Source of the DNA: CAVDWX01 sp963612735
GTDB lineage: Bacteria > Bacillota_I > Bacilli_A > RFN20 > CAG-826
DNA: 64,000 nt
NCBI GenBank assembly: GCA_963612735.1
Contig: CAVDWX010000003.1
Location: 1-64,000, forward strand
Direction: 5' to 3'
Both the position numbers and the translations under genes were made by a program. The stretch's first letter is position 1, and every line of letters begins with the position of its first letter. Positions 26,393 to 36,724 of the stretch are shown here, in pieces. The notes under the pieces were generated by a model. That model was not told the origin of the DNA. It ran no database searches and saw only the letters and a list, made by a program, of their open reading frames with translations.

Positions 26393-28003
26393 ATGTTAAA
26401 TATTTTTGAAATTGCGAAAAAGTTATCTATTGATGAGCAATATCTTATTCCTTATGGATATGATAAAGCTAAAATTGATTTAAAAATTAATGATATATTA
26501 ACAAATCACCAAGTGGGCAAATTAGTATTAGTTAGTGCAATCACGCCTACAAAAGCGGGAGAAGGAAAAACTACGACTTCCATCGCTTTAACTGATGGCT
26601 TAAATAAAATTGGAATACACTCTTTACTTTGCTTAAGAGAACCATCTTTAGGACCTGTTTTTGGCATTAAAGGTGGCGCAACTGGAGGAGGAAAAGCTTC
26701 TCTTATTCCTAGCGAAGATATCAATCTTCATTTTACTGGAGACATGCATGCATTAACTAGTTCGATTAATTTGATATCCGCTATTATTGATAACCATATT
26801 TTTCAAGGCAATGAACTTCATATTGACCAGACTAGAATTTTATGGAAACGTGCTCTTGATATGAATGACCGTGCTTTAAGAAAAGTAACAGTTATGCTAA
26901 GTGAAAAGAAGGGCCAACCTCGTCAAGATGAATTTGTTATAACTGTAGCTAGTGAATTAATGGCTATATTATGCTTGTCTTCATCATTAGAAGATTTTAC
27001 TGATAGAATCAATAATATTTTAGTGGCATATTCTTATGAAAATAAACCAATTTATTTGAAAGATTTAAAGATTTCTCATGCTGTTACTAAATTGATGAAA
27101 AATGCCATTAATCCTAATTTAGTTCAAACTTTAGAAGGTAATCCAGTTCTCATTCATGGTGGTCCTTTTGCTAATATCGCTCATGGATGTAACTCTTTGA
27201 TTGCCACTAAGTTGGCCCTAAAATTAGCGCCAGTTGTTATTACCGAAGCTGGTTTTGCCGCGGATTTGGGCGCTGAAAAATTTATGGATATAAAATCACG
27301 GTTAGGTCATTTGAACCCTAACTTAGTGGTAATGGTGGCCACTATTAGAGCCTTAAAGATGCATGGTGGAGAATCTTTTGATGAATTAGATAATGAAGAT
27401 TTAAATTCTTTAAAAAATGGATTTGCAAATTTAAAACAACACATGGAAAATATGGCGAAATTTGGCGTACCTGTTGTTATTGCTATCAATCATTTTGCCA
27501 CTGACACCGATAAAGAAATTCAACTATTAAAAGATTTATGTTTAAAAGAAGGATATAAAGTTGCTTTTCTAGATGGATATTTAAAAGGTTCAGAAGGTTC
27601 TATTGATTTAGCTTATTTAGTAAAAGGTGCTTTAAAAGAAGATATAAGTCATTATCGTCCTTTATATGATTTAAACTTATCCATCAAAGAAAAAATCGAA
27701 AAAATATGTAAAGAAATTTATCGTGCGGATGGAGTTATTTATACTGAGCAAGCGGAAAAAGATATTCAAAATATAAATGATCTAGGCTATTCTAATTTGC
27801 CTATTTGTATTGCTAAAACTCCGCAGTCATTTAGCGATAATCCGCATTTATTAGGTGCGCCTAAAAATTTCAATATTACCATTCGAGAAGTAAGACTTTC
27901 TTCGGGAGCGGGATTTATCGTCCCATTAACGGGAAATATTATGACCATGCCAGGCTTACCAAAAGTTCCTGCTGCAGTTAAAATGGAAGATTTAAAAATT
28001 TAA
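26393..28003 (+). CDS. fhs: Formate-tetrahydrofolate ligase
   Basis: Makes 10-formyl-THF from formate, THF and ATP for one-carbon metabolism. The 536-aa protein contains the P-loop TPTKAGEGKTTTSIALTDGL at about 52-71, LREPSLGPVFGIKGGATGGGKASLIP (signature) and VITEAGFAADLGAEKF. It ends in the conserved GNIMTMPGLPKVPAA. The SD is GGGGG just before the start. It may be co-transcribed with the tRNA modification genes. Confidence 0.96.
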   Translation: MLNIFEIAKKLSIDEQYLIPYGYDKAKIDLKINDILTNHQVGKLVLVSAITPTKAGEGKTTTSIALTDGLNKIGIHSLLCLREPSLGPVFGIKGGATGGGKASLIPSEDINLHFTGDMHALTSSINLISAIIDNHIFQGNELHIDQTRILWKRALDMNDRALRKVTVMLSEKKGQPRQDEFVITVASELMAILCLSSSLEDFTDRINNILVAYSYENKPIYLKDLKISHAVTKLMKNAINPNLVQTLEGNPVLIHGGPFANIAHGCNSLIATKLALKLAPVVITEAGFAADLGAEKFMDIKSRLGHLNPNLVVMVATIRALKMHGGESFDELDNEDLNSLKNGFANLKQHMENMAKFGVPVVIAINHFATDTDKEIQLLKDLCLKEGYKVAFLDGYLKGSEGSIDLAYLVKGALKEDISHYRPLYDLNLSIKEKIEKICKEIYRADGVIYTEQAEKDIQNINDLGYSNLPICIAKTPQSFSDNPHLLGAPKNFNITIREVRLSSGAGFIVPLTGNIMTMPGLPKVPAAVKMEDLKI

Positions 28004-28052
28004 TTTTAAAAAAATAGGCTTTTTCTTTCCTATATATAAATAGAGGGAGAAA

Positions 28053-30158
28053 ATGTCTAGCTACCTATTAAATAAAGTTTCTAAAAAATATCAAATCAAC
28101 AATAACGAGTATTTTTATGCTTTAAAAAATATTACTTTTTCTTTGCCTTCTTCGGGTTTTATTAGCATAGTGGGCAAGTCGGGATGTGGTAAGTCCACTC
28201 TTTTAAACATTCTCGGTGGATTGGATTATTGTAGTGATGGAGAGGTTTGCTATGAGAAAAACGATATAAAAAAATTTTCATCAAAAAGGATGGATAAATT
28301 TCATTTCCAAGATATTGGCATTTTGTTCCAACATTATCATCTATTAGAAGATGAAACCTCTTTATATAACGTTATGCTTCCTAATCTCATTAGAGGCGAT
28401 AAAGAAACTAAAGCCAAAGAAAATGCTCTTCATTTATTTAAGCAAATTAATTTTGATGAATCGTTAATTTATAAAAAAGTATCTCTACTCAGTGGAGGAG
28501 AAAAACAACGCGTTTCATTTTTAAGAGCGATAAGTAACTCTCCTAAAGTATTGCTTTGCGATGAACCTACAGGCGCGTTAGATTCTAAAAACGCTATTGT
28601 GGTAATGGATTTATTAAAAAAGATTAGCGAATCATGTTTGGTAATATTGGTGTCCCATAATCTCAATCTAGTTAGCCAATATAGTGATAGAATCATCACT
28701 TTAAATGATGGAAGAATAGTCGAAGATAAATTGCTACATAATGTTGCTTCTTGTGATAGACATGTTAAACATAAACATAAACATAATGAAAAATATATCA
28801 ATCATCTTTTATCTAGCAATATTAAAAGAAGAAGAAAAAGAAATTTATTTTCAATATTGTCTTTACTGATTGGTTTAACATTTTCTTTATTATCCATCGG
28901 TTTTTCATTTGGATATAAAAATTCCATCTCCAATGCTTCCTTTAGACAGTTGAATTATGGTGTTTTAAGACTGAGTAAAGAGAAAGAAGAAGATATATCG
29001 GGCAGTAATATTAAAATCATCCAAGAAAGCAGGCCATCAATTCAAGAAATAAATCGCATTGATAGTGAGTTTAATGATTATCAAATCGAATTAAATTTCA
29101 CTACATTAGTGCCAGAAAACGTTGAGGTAACAGACCAAGGTTATGCCATAGAAGATTTGCTTTATTCTCCTATCTATTCTTATAGTAAAGATTATATTGA
29201 CCCTTCATTATTATTAGAAGGCAGCTTTCCTTTAAAAGATAGTCTTAACGAAATAGTTATCAATAAAAAAGCTAAGGAATTAATATATAAAAAGACTAAA
29301 AAAGAATGTATTAATCTTCTTTTAACTATTTCTTATTCTCTTGAAACATCTTATTTTACTGGTGATACCACTAATCCGGTAATATATGATGTTTTTAATT
29401 ATAAATGTAAGGCAAAAATTGTTGGTGTTGTCGATGAATTAGAATTTTTATCTTCTCCGCGCATTTATTATTCTTATTCCGCTTTAAATAAACACCTGCT
29501 ATCTACCAAAGTGAGCAATTTATCTACCTTTAAAAATGAAGATATTAGTTGGCATCAAAGAATTGAGAAAGTATCAAATAATGATTTACTTTCTTCTTAT
29601 TCATATTTGATGTTTGCTCCGTTTTCTCGATTTGTAGAAATTGAAGACGATATCAAGATAATTAATAAGCCCTTATCCATTTCTTCTAATGCCATCACGA
29701 TTAAAACGACTTTATTGAATTTGATAAATGCAATGTCGATGGGCATGAATATATTTGTTTTTATCGGAGTTATTGGAACATTTTTAATATTAGGAATTTC
29801 ATCTTTTTCTTCCTACGTTGAAGATAAAAAAAGAAGTGCTATTTTATCATCCATGGGAGCTAGTAAATCTAGTATTAACTCTTTATTTATTTATGAAAAT
29901 TTATTGTTAGGTATTTGTGCGACCGTATTATCGATTATTATCAGTTTCCCATTAAGCAAATTCACTAATTTTATTATTTATAAATTTACTTCATATAAAG
30001 ATATGATTTATATTCCATATTCTACTTTTTTAGGTTATCGATACTTTTTCATTTTGCTAGTTATATTATTAACTTTTATTACAACATTGATTTTTACAGG
30101 TGTCCCTATATTATTTTCTAAAAAAATCTCAATAAAGGATGAACTTCAGTCATTATGA
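28053..30158 (+). CDS. ABC transporter, ATPase-permease fusion (MacB/FtsX type)
   Basis: The 701-aa protein joins an N-terminal ABC ATPase (Walker A GKSGCGKST at about 43-51, LLSGGEKQR, LLCDEPTGALD, H-loop SHN) to a C-terminal FtsX-like permease. A first membrane helix is at about 262-285, a large extracytoplasmic region at about 290-560, then three helices near 570-700. Between the two domains is a His/Lys-rich stretch (CDRHVKHKHKHNEKYINH) that may bind metal. The family includes lipoprotein and antimicrobial-peptide exporters; substrate unknown. Its end overlaps the next fusion by four bases. Confidence 0.85.
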   Translation: MSSYLLNKVSKKYQINNNEYFYALKNITFSLPSSGFISIVGKSGCGKSTLLNILGGLDYCSDGEVCYEKNDIKKFSSKRMDKFHFQDIGILFQHYHLLEDETSLYNVMLPNLIRGDKETKAKENALHLFKQINFDESLIYKKVSLLSGGEKQRVSFLRAISNSPKVLLCDEPTGALDSKNAIVVMDLLKKISESCLVILVSHNLNLVSQYSDRIITLNDGRIVEDKLLHNVASCDRHVKHKHKHNEKYINHLLSSNIKRRRKRNLFSILSLLIGLTFSLLSIGFSFGYKNSISNASFRQLNYGVLRLSKEKEEDISGSNIKIIQESRPSIQEINRIDSEFNDYQIELNFTTLVPENVEVTDQGYAIEDLLYSPIYSYSKDYIDPSLLLEGSFPLKDSLNEIVINKKAKELIYKKTKKECINLLLTISYSLETSYFTGDTTNPVIYDVFNYKCKAKIVGVVDELEFLSSPRIYYSYSALNKHLLSTKVSNLSTFKNEDISWHQRIEKVSNNDLLSSYSYLMFAPFSRFVEIEDDIKIINKPLSISSNAITIKTTLLNLINAMSMGMNIFVFIGVIGTFLILGISSFSSYVEDKKRSAILSSMGASKSSINSLFIYENLLLGICATVLSIIISFPLSKFTNFIIYKFTSYKDMIYIPYSTFLGYRYFFILLVILLTFITTLIFTGVPILFSKKISIKDELQSL

Positions 30159-32968
30159 TTTATATATCTCATCTAAGAAAAAAATTTAATAATAATTATG
30201 TTTTAAAAGACATAAATTTAAGCCTTCCTCGTACCGGATTAGTGGCAATTGTAGGTGAATCAGGATGCGGGAAAACTACGCTGCTAAATTGTTTATCGGG
30301 TTTACTCGCTTATGAAGGCTCAATAAACATAGACGGAACTTTATTAGAATCATTAAATGAAAAGGATTTAGATTCTTATCGGCTTCATAATTTAGGATTT
30401 GTTTTTCAAGATTTTAAATTATTCGAAAACGAAACCGTGATTAGAAATATCTTGCTTCCTTTTGAAATGATTTCTAATACAAATAATAAAAATAAAGTGC
30501 GGAAATGCAAAGATTTAATCAAATTAGTGAACTTAAATAGAAACATAAATTGCTTGGTTAATAAATTATCGGGTGGAGAAAAACAAAGATGCGCTATTGC
30601 AAGGAGCCTTGTTAATGATCCTAAAATCATCTTAGCGGATGAACCAACTGGTGCTCTTGATTATCAAAATAGCATACAAATTATGGAAGTCTTAAAAAAG
30701 ATCAGTTCACACTCCTTAGTGGTGATGGTAACCCATGATTTAGAATTAGCGCATACCTACTCAAGTGAGATTATTCATATGAAAGACGGGAAGGTTAAAG
30801 AAAAGAAGGCGTTGGATACTAATGAAATTAAGTGTAATTTGCCGATCAGTAAGAATAGATTTTCCAATAAAAAACAATCCATTCCATCTGAATTTCTTCT
30901 TCATCATACATTTACTTCGATAAAGTTAAAAAAATGGAGGACGTTTGTTTGTAATATTATTACTTCGTTAGGACTTATTGGTGTTGGTCTTGCTTCGACA
31001 TTATCTAGTTCTATATCCACTAATATAAAGAAAGCCTATTCGTCGATTATCGATAGCAACAAAGTCATCATTTCTTTAAAGGATAATGAAAGCAAAGATT
31101 ATGGCAGGTATGCCGCAAATATGTATGAAGCGGAAGCCATTAAAGAAGAAAACACTGATTCCATCATAGATATTGGCGTTTGCTATAAAAAGAATTTTGA
31201 TGTTTTCTTTAAAGATACAAATCATTTTTCTTTAACTTCTAGTATTTATAAATATGATATCCCAAGTCTCCATGCTCAAAATATCAACGATTTTAAATGG
31301 CTTGATTTAGAGGATGAAACGCTTTTTTATCCAAATAAACCTGACACGCTTAACGATGATGAAATAGTTTTATCACTAGATTATAAATTGCTCACTGAGA
31401 TTTGTTATCAACTTCGGATTGTTAGAACTGTTAATTCATTAAGCGAATATTTAACTAGTCATGATGTTTTGTTTACATTTTTTGCCTCGAATTTAGATTG
31501 GGGATATGAAACTGAAGAAATATTCTCTTTAAAAGCATTTTGTTTGGCTAAGAACACTGAGATATATCATACCAATCACAAATGGAATCAATATATTTTT
31601 GAAGAGAGAATGAAACTTCTTAGTAGCGATTCTTTATATAAAACTGATTTTTATCCATGGACATTGAAAAAAATCTATTACTTCATGTGCAATAAAAATA
31701 GAAATAATTTCTTAAAAAATACTAAAAATAATGAATCCTATTCCCCTTTTCTTTTTGAGATAGCTGACCTTTCTTATTTTCCAATACGCTATGAAAATAC
31801 TGACATCGATGATAGAAGAAGAATCTTATTTTTTTCTAACACACAAAATGAAATTGCTCCCCAATATATTTCATATTATTTAAATATTTCAAAAGCGATA
31901 ACTAATCCGATATTTGGCTCTGCTAGTGGCTATGCTATATATCCCGATAATTTGATGATGGGATTTTCTAATCAAACCTTATTTTCATTTGATGAAATTG
32001 CGTTTAATGAATCGATTGATACGTTCACTTCATTATCGACAGAAACACTTCAAAATGTTTCTTTACCTGAAGGAGTAATGATGGGACATTATTCAAAAAC
32101 TAAACAAAACGGAGTCGTTTTTATGCCAATTGAAGATGAGGAGAATGGTTATTCTTCTACTATTAGTTTAGATGAGATAGCCGTTTCATCGGGCTTAATT
32201 AACAATCTAGGAATAAGTGTACATGACGCTTTAAATAAAGATATTTATATCGGGAGCATTTATAACGATTATGTTACAGAAACAGGTTTAATTAAACGTA
32301 ATTATAAAGTGACAAAATTAAAAGTCAGTAAAATAATTGATGCAACCTACAACGCTATTTATCATTATAGCGATTGGTCATTGTTATTTTTCCAATGTAA
32401 GTTGGGAATATCAGTCTTTGATCTATTAACCACTGATATTTCATTTGAATTAAACGATATTGAGGATAGTGTTGAAGTATTAGAAAAAATGAATCGCGCT
32501 TTTCCGAATTTAAAGGTGTCTAATCCACTTAATGATATCAATAAAAGTGTCGATGAAATATGTTTCTATATTCGTATAGCTTTACTCGCCTTATCTTCTT
32601 TAGCAACGATTATCTCAATTCTTTTATTATCGATGTGTAATTATCTTCACATCATCGAAAATTCTAAAGATATCGCCTTAGCAAGATGCCTAGGAGCAAC
32701 TAGAAGAAATGCTTCTAAGTTTGCTTACGTTCATAGCGTGGTAATGACCTTTACATCGTTTCTATTATCGAGCTTTGAACTATTTATAACTTCTTTTTTG
32801 ATTAATACAATGCTTGGCGAGAAGTTAGCTGTTAATTCATCTTTTTCATTTGACCCGCTAGCGTTACTTTATATGTTTATTTTGGCTCTATTTATATCTT
32901 TAATTTCCTCTTTTGTGATATCCAAACGAATTTCGAAATTAAAGCCTCTTGATGCTTTGAAGCAGTAG
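30155..32968 (+). CDS. ABC transporter, second ATPase-permease fusion (MacB/FtsX type)
   Basis: A 937-aa paralogue of the previous gene. The ATPase has Walker A GESGCGKTT, KLSGGEKQR, ILADEPTGALD and MVTHD. A first membrane helix is near 265-285, followed by a very large extracytoplasmic domain (about 290-800) and three C-terminal helices with ALARCLGATRRNASKFAYVH, the FtsX coupling motif. Translational overlap suggests the two fusions form one heterodimeric transporter. Function unknown; export or mechanotransmission are the usual family roles. Confidence 0.85.
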   Translation: MIYISHLRKKFNNNYVLKDINLSLPRTGLVAIVGESGCGKTTLLNCLSGLLAYEGSINIDGTLLESLNEKDLDSYRLHNLGFVFQDFKLFENETVIRNILLPFEMISNTNNKNKVRKCKDLIKLVNLNRNINCLVNKLSGGEKQRCAIARSLVNDPKIILADEPTGALDYQNSIQIMEVLKKISSHSLVVMVTHDLELAHTYSSEIIHMKDGKVKEKKALDTNEIKCNLPISKNRFSNKKQSIPSEFLLHHTFTSIKLKKWRTFVCNIITSLGLIGVGLASTLSSSISTNIKKAYSSIIDSNKVIISLKDNESKDYGRYAANMYEAEAIKEENTDSIIDIGVCYKKNFDVFFKDTNHFSLTSSIYKYDIPSLHAQNINDFKWLDLEDETLFYPNKPDTLNDDEIVLSLDYKLLTEICYQLRIVRTVNSLSEYLTSHDVLFTFFASNLDWGYETEEIFSLKAFCLAKNTEIYHTNHKWNQYIFEERMKLLSSDSLYKTDFYPWTLKKIYYFMCNKNRNNFLKNTKNNESYSPFLFEIADLSYFPIRYENTDIDDRRRILFFSNTQNEIAPQYISYYLNISKAITNPIFGSASGYAIYPDNLMMGFSNQTLFSFDEIAFNESIDTFTSLSTETLQNVSLPEGVMMGHYSKTKQNGVVFMPIEDEENGYSSTISLDEIAVSSGLINNLGISVHDALNKDIYIGSIYNDYVTETGLIKRNYKVTKLKVSKIIDATYNAIYHYSDWSLLFFQCKLGISVFDLLTTDISFELNDIEDSVEVLEKMNRAFPNLKVSNPLNDINKSVDEICFYIRIALLALSSLATIISILLLSMCNYLHIIENSKDIALARCLGATRRNASKFAYVHSVVMTFTSFLLSSFELFITSFLINTMLGEKLAVNSSFSFDPLALLYMFILALFISLISSFVISKRISKLKPLDALKQ

Positions 32969-33030
32969 CTATTTATTTTTAATAAAAGTTCCATTATAAT
33001 ATGGTAGATTTGTAGAGGATTTAAGATATT

Positions 33031-34149
33031 ATGGGATTAAAAGCTGGAATTGTTGGACTGCCTAATGTTGGTAAGTCCACTCTATTTAATGCAATTACTA
33101 ATTCACACGTTGAAGCGGCAAATTATCCTTTTGCAACAATCAATCCAAATACCGGTGTCGTCAATGTTCCTGATGAGCGATTAGATTTTCTTTCTAATTT
33201 ATTTAAGCCAAAAAGAACAATACCAGCGACTGTGGAATTTTATGATATTGCTGGATTAGTAAGAGGAGCTTCTAAAGGAGAAGGATTAGGCAATCAATTT
33301 TTAGCTCATATTCGGGAGTGTGATGCGATTGTAGAAGTGGTGAGATGCTTTAAAAACCCCGACATCATTCACGTCGAAGGCGAAATTGATCCGATTAGAG
33401 ATATCGAAGTTATCAATCTTGAACTTGTAATGGCTGATTTAGAAACAGTCGACAATCGTATTTCTAAAATCGAAAATAAAGCTCGAATCTTAAAAGACAA
33501 AGAATCTGTTTTTGAATTGAACATGCTGACTGAACTTAAACGATGTTTAGAAGATGGTAGAGCCGCGAGAAGTCTTAAACTTAGCCCTGAAGATAATATT
33601 TATTGTGAAAATCATTTTCATTTATTGACGAGGAAACCAATTATTTATGTCGCTAATATTGGAGAAGATGATTTAGCGGATTTGTCTAATTCTATTTTTT
33701 ATAATCAAGTCGTAGAATACGCTCAAAAAGAAGGTAGTTTAGTAATACCTGTTTCCTGCGAATTAGAAAGCATGCTTTCAGAACTATCAAACGAAGAAAG
33801 AACAGAGTTTTTATCTTCTTTAAAAGTGAACGAAACTGGATTACAAAAAGTAATCAAAGCGACATATAAATTATTGAACTTATCGACATTTTTCACTGTC
33901 GGTGAAGATGAATGCCGTGCTTGGACATTTCTTAACGGCATGTCCGCTCCTGAATGTGCTGGCATTATTCATACTGATTTTCAAAAAGGGTTTATCTGTG
34001 CTGAAGTTTATCCTTATGAAGCTATTCACGAACTTGGTAGTGAAGGAGCTGTTAAACTAGCGGGTAAAATACGAACTGAAGGCAAATCATATATTCCAAA
34101 AGATGGAGATATCATGTTTTTCAAATTTAATGTGTCGGGGAAGAAATAA
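33031..34149 (+). CDS. ychF: YchF/OLA1-type ATPase
   Basis: Obg-related P-loop ATPase associated with ribosomes and stress response. Of 372 aa, GIVGLPNVGKSTLFNAITN is G1, DIAGLVRGASKGEGLGNQFL the G3 region, and YVANIGEDD the altered G4 that gives ATP preference. The C-terminal TGS domain contains RAWTFLNGMSAPECAGIIH. A TATAAT at 32995-33000 may be its promoter. The stop overlaps the ispF start by one base. Confidence 0.95.
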   Translation: MGLKAGIVGLPNVGKSTLFNAITNSHVEAANYPFATINPNTGVVNVPDERLDFLSNLFKPKRTIPATVEFYDIAGLVRGASKGEGLGNQFLAHIRECDAIVEVVRCFKNPDIIHVEGEIDPIRDIEVINLELVMADLETVDNRISKIENKARILKDKESVFELNMLTELKRCLEDGRAARSLKLSPEDNIYCENHFHLLTRKPIIYVANIGEDDLADLSNSIFYNQVVEYAQKEGSLVIPVSCELESMLSELSNEERTEFLSSLKVNETGLQKVIKATYKLLNLSTFFTVGEDECRAWTFLNGMSAPECAGIIHTDFQKGFICAEVYPYEAIHELGSEGAVKLAGKIRTEGKSYIPKDGDIMFFKFNVSGKK

Positions 34150-34625
34150 TGTATCGGATTGGTTTTTCTAAAGATATTCATCGACTTGTAGAAAATAGAA
34201 AGCTTATCATTGGTGGGATTATCATTCCTTTTTCGTTAGGAGAAGATGCTCATTCCGATGGTGATGTTTTGTTTCACGCTTTAGCGGAAGCTATTTTAGG
34301 CGCTCTATGTAAAGGCGATTTAGGCACACATTTTCCTGATAATATTAAAGATACGGAAGGAATGGATTCATCTAAAATAATTAGTTATGTCTATCGCCTT
34401 ATAGATGAAGAAGGATATCAAATTAATAATGTCGATATCTTTATCTCTTTAGAACAGCCAAAATTAAAAGATTATATTTTAAAGATGAGAGAAAACGTTT
34501 CTTTTTTATTACATACTGACATCAATAATATTTCCATTAAGTGCGGCACTAATGAAGGCATGGATGCTGTTGGAAGTGGGAAAGCTATTGAGTGTTTTGC
34601 TTCCGTTTTGTTAAAGAAAAAGTAA
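34149..34625 (+). CDS. ispF: IspF, 2-C-methyl-D-erythritol 2,4-cyclodiphosphate synthase
   Basis: MEP-pathway enzyme for isoprenoid precursors. The 158-aa protein has the zinc-site motif (D10, H12 in SKDIHRL), SDGDVLFHALAEAILGALCKGDLGTHFPD and KCGTNEGMDAVGSGKAIEC. Its presence implies a MEP pathway; an IspD-family gene occurs at 59441 but may serve another pathway. It shares one base with the ychF stop. Confidence 0.94.
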   Translation: MYRIGFSKDIHRLVENRKLIIGGIIIPFSLGEDAHSDGDVLFHALAEAILGALCKGDLGTHFPDNIKDTEGMDSSKIISYVYRLIDEEGYQINNVDIFISLEQPKLKDYILKMRENVSFLLHTDINNISIKCGTNEGMDAVGSGKAIECFASVLLKKK

Positions 34626-34632
34626 ATTAATA

Positions 34633-34660
34633 TTGAGGGAAAGTATTTATTAGTTATAAT
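34633..34660 (+). promoter_or_regulatory. Promoter of argS
   Basis: TTGAGG (34633-34638), 16 bp spacing and a perfect TATAAT (34655-34660). The expected transcript start would be within ten bases of the argS ATG at 34676. Confidence 0.55.
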
Positions 34661-34675
34661 AAATTGTTTGAAAAT

Positions 34676-36295
34676 ATGAATATTATCGATCAAATTAAAG
34701 TTAAATTAAAAGAAACGCTTAAAGAGCTAGGTGTTGATACCGAATTAAATGACATCATCATCGAAAAAAGTAAAGATCTCGCTCATGGGGATTATGCTAC
34801 AAATGTCGCCATGAAGTTATGCCGATTGTTTAATAAAAAACCAATCGATGTCGCTAATCTTATCGTCTCTTCGTTTAATATGGATGAAGTGGATCATGTT
34901 GAAATTGCTGGACCTGGCTTCATTAATTTCTTTATGAAAAAGGACGCTCTAGCTTCTATTATTAAACGCATTATTTCTGAAGGCGATGATTTTGGTAGAG
35001 GCGAAGATAAACATTTTAAAATCGATGTCGAATTTGTTTCCGCTAACCCAACTGGTGATTTACATATTGGCCATGCTCGCGGAGCGGCAATTGGCGATTC
35101 TATTTGTCGAATCCTTTCTTTTGCTGGATATGATGTTACCCGTGAATATTATATCAACGATGCTGGTAATCAAATCGATCATCTCACTGAATCTTTAATT
35201 GAACGGTATAAAGAATGTTTGTCTCTTCCATTTAAACTTCCAGATGATGGATATCATGGAGAAGATGTCGCTATCATTGCTAAACAAATTAAAGATGAAT
35301 TTGGCAATGATTTGCTTTCAAGAAGTGATTATTTTGAGTTCTTTAAAAACGAAGGAAAACAAAGAGAATTAGACAAAATCAAAGTAGATCTCGATTCTTT
35401 TGGTGTAAAATTCGATGTTTTCTCTTCTGAATTAGAAGTTAGAGGGAACGGCTCAATTGATAAGGAATTAGATTATTTAAATAAATATACGTATGTTCAA
35501 GACGATGCTACATTTTTAAGAACTACTGATTTTTTAGATGATAAAGATAGAGTCATTGTTAAAAGTAATGGTGACTATACATACTTCATGCCGGATATCG
35601 TTTATCATGTCAATAAGATGTCGCGTGGGTTTGATTTACTTATCGATGTTTTAGGCGCTGATCATCATGGTTATATTAATAGGATGAAGAGTGCTTTAAT
35701 GATGCATGGCTATCATAAGGATTCATTAGAAGTTGAACTCATTCAGATGGTGAGATTTATTAAAGATGGTCAAGAAATGAAAGCTTCTAAACGAACTGGT
35801 AACGCTTATACTATTAAAGAATTGATTGAGGAAGTTGGAAAGGACGCTAGTAGATATTTCTTTGCGATGCGAGCGGCTTCTTCTCATCTCGATTTCAATA
35901 TGGATTTAGCCATTGAACAATCCTCTAATAATCCTGTTTATTACGCTCAATACGCACACGCTAGATTATGTTCTATATTAGATTCAGCCAGTGACATTGG
36001 CATTGATATTAACGGAACAAATTTAAAAGAAAATAGCGAAATGTCTCTTTTAAAACATATAGCTGCATTCCCGGAATTAGTAAATAGTGCGGCGATAGAA
36101 AGAGCACCTTATCGAATTACAAACTATATTCACGAATTAGCGGAAAAGATTCATGCTTTTTACACTGAATGTAGAGTAATAAATCGTGACCAATTAGAGG
36201 TCAGTAAATCGCGTCTTGCCTTGTGTAAGGCCGCTAAACAAGTTATGAAAAATGCCCTTTATTTAGTGGGTGTTAGTGCTCCTACACATATGTAG
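34676..36295 (+). CDS. argS: Arginyl-tRNA synthetase
   Basis: Class I synthetase that charges tRNA-Arg. The 539-aa protein has the Arg additional domain at the N terminus, SANPTGDLHIGHARGAAIGD with the HIGH motif at about 119-138, and EMKASKRTGNAYT in place of the KMSKS loop. The ATG at 34676 is chosen over a TTG at 34664, which would lie at the predicted transcript start. Neither has a clear SD, so initiation could be nearly leaderless. Confidence 0.95.
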   Translation: MNIIDQIKVKLKETLKELGVDTELNDIIIEKSKDLAHGDYATNVAMKLCRLFNKKPIDVANLIVSSFNMDEVDHVEIAGPGFINFFMKKDALASIIKRIISEGDDFGRGEDKHFKIDVEFVSANPTGDLHIGHARGAAIGDSICRILSFAGYDVTREYYINDAGNQIDHLTESLIERYKECLSLPFKLPDDGYHGEDVAIIAKQIKDEFGNDLLSRSDYFEFFKNEGKQRELDKIKVDLDSFGVKFDVFSSELEVRGNGSIDKELDYLNKYTYVQDDATFLRTTDFLDDKDRVIVKSNGDYTYFMPDIVYHVNKMSRGFDLLIDVLGADHHGYINRMKSALMMHGYHKDSLEVELIQMVRFIKDGQEMKASKRTGNAYTIKELIEEVGKDASRYFFAMRAASSHLDFNMDLAIEQSSNNPVYYAQYAHARLCSILDSASDIGIDINGTNLKENSEMSLLKHIAAFPELVNSAAIERAPYRITNYIHELAEKIHAFYTECRVINRDQLEVSKSRLALCKAAKQVMKNALYLVGVSAPTHM

Positions 36296-36314
36296 GAAAA
36301 GGAGAACAAATTTT

Positions 36315-36722
36315 ATGAAATCATTAATCGATTTAGCTTTTGATTACATCAGCGAGTCTAAAGAAGGCGTCTCGTTTTCTGAGATTTGGAATTATGTAAA
36401 AAATGAAGCTGTTCTTGATGAAGATGCTGTTAAACAAAAAATGAGCCAATTCTACACCAACCTTATGTTAGATGGCCGATTTGTCAATCTTGGAGACAAT
36501 ATTTGGGATTTAAGAAATCGTCACACTTTTGATAAAGTTCATATCGATATGAAAGATGTCTATAGTGATGTTGAAACTAGCGATGATGATGCTGAAGAAG
36601 TCACTGAAGAAGAAGAATACAATTCAGCGTTGGAAGATAATAAGAATGATGATAACGAAGGCGGATTCGGAGAAGACGAGGATCTTAGCGAAGATAATAA
36701 CAATAATAGGAATGACTATTAA
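36315..36722 (+). CDS. rpoE: RpoE, RNA polymerase delta subunit
   Basis: Firmicutes-specific RNA polymerase subunit that helps recycling and initiation control. The 135-aa protein has an N-terminal HARE-HTH domain (1-80; GVSFSEIWNYVKNEAVLDED, MLDGRFVNLGDNIWDLRNRH) and a long acidic Asp/Glu/Asn tail (about 85-135), the hallmark of delta. The start follows AAAGGAG at 36298-36304. The next gene starts three bases after the stop. Confidence 0.93.
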   Translation: MKSLIDLAFDYISESKEGVSFSEIWNYVKNEAVLDEDAVKQKMSQFYTNLMLDGRFVNLGDNIWDLRNRHTFDKVHIDMKDVYSDVETSDDDAEEVTEEEEYNSALEDNKNDDNEGGFGEDEDLSEDNNNNRNDY

Positions 36723-36724
36723 TC

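Noticed and set aside
28010..28040. Weak hairpin ATAGG/CCTAT between fhs and the ABC genes as terminator
   Set aside because: Only five base pairs with a 10-base loop and no T-run after it.
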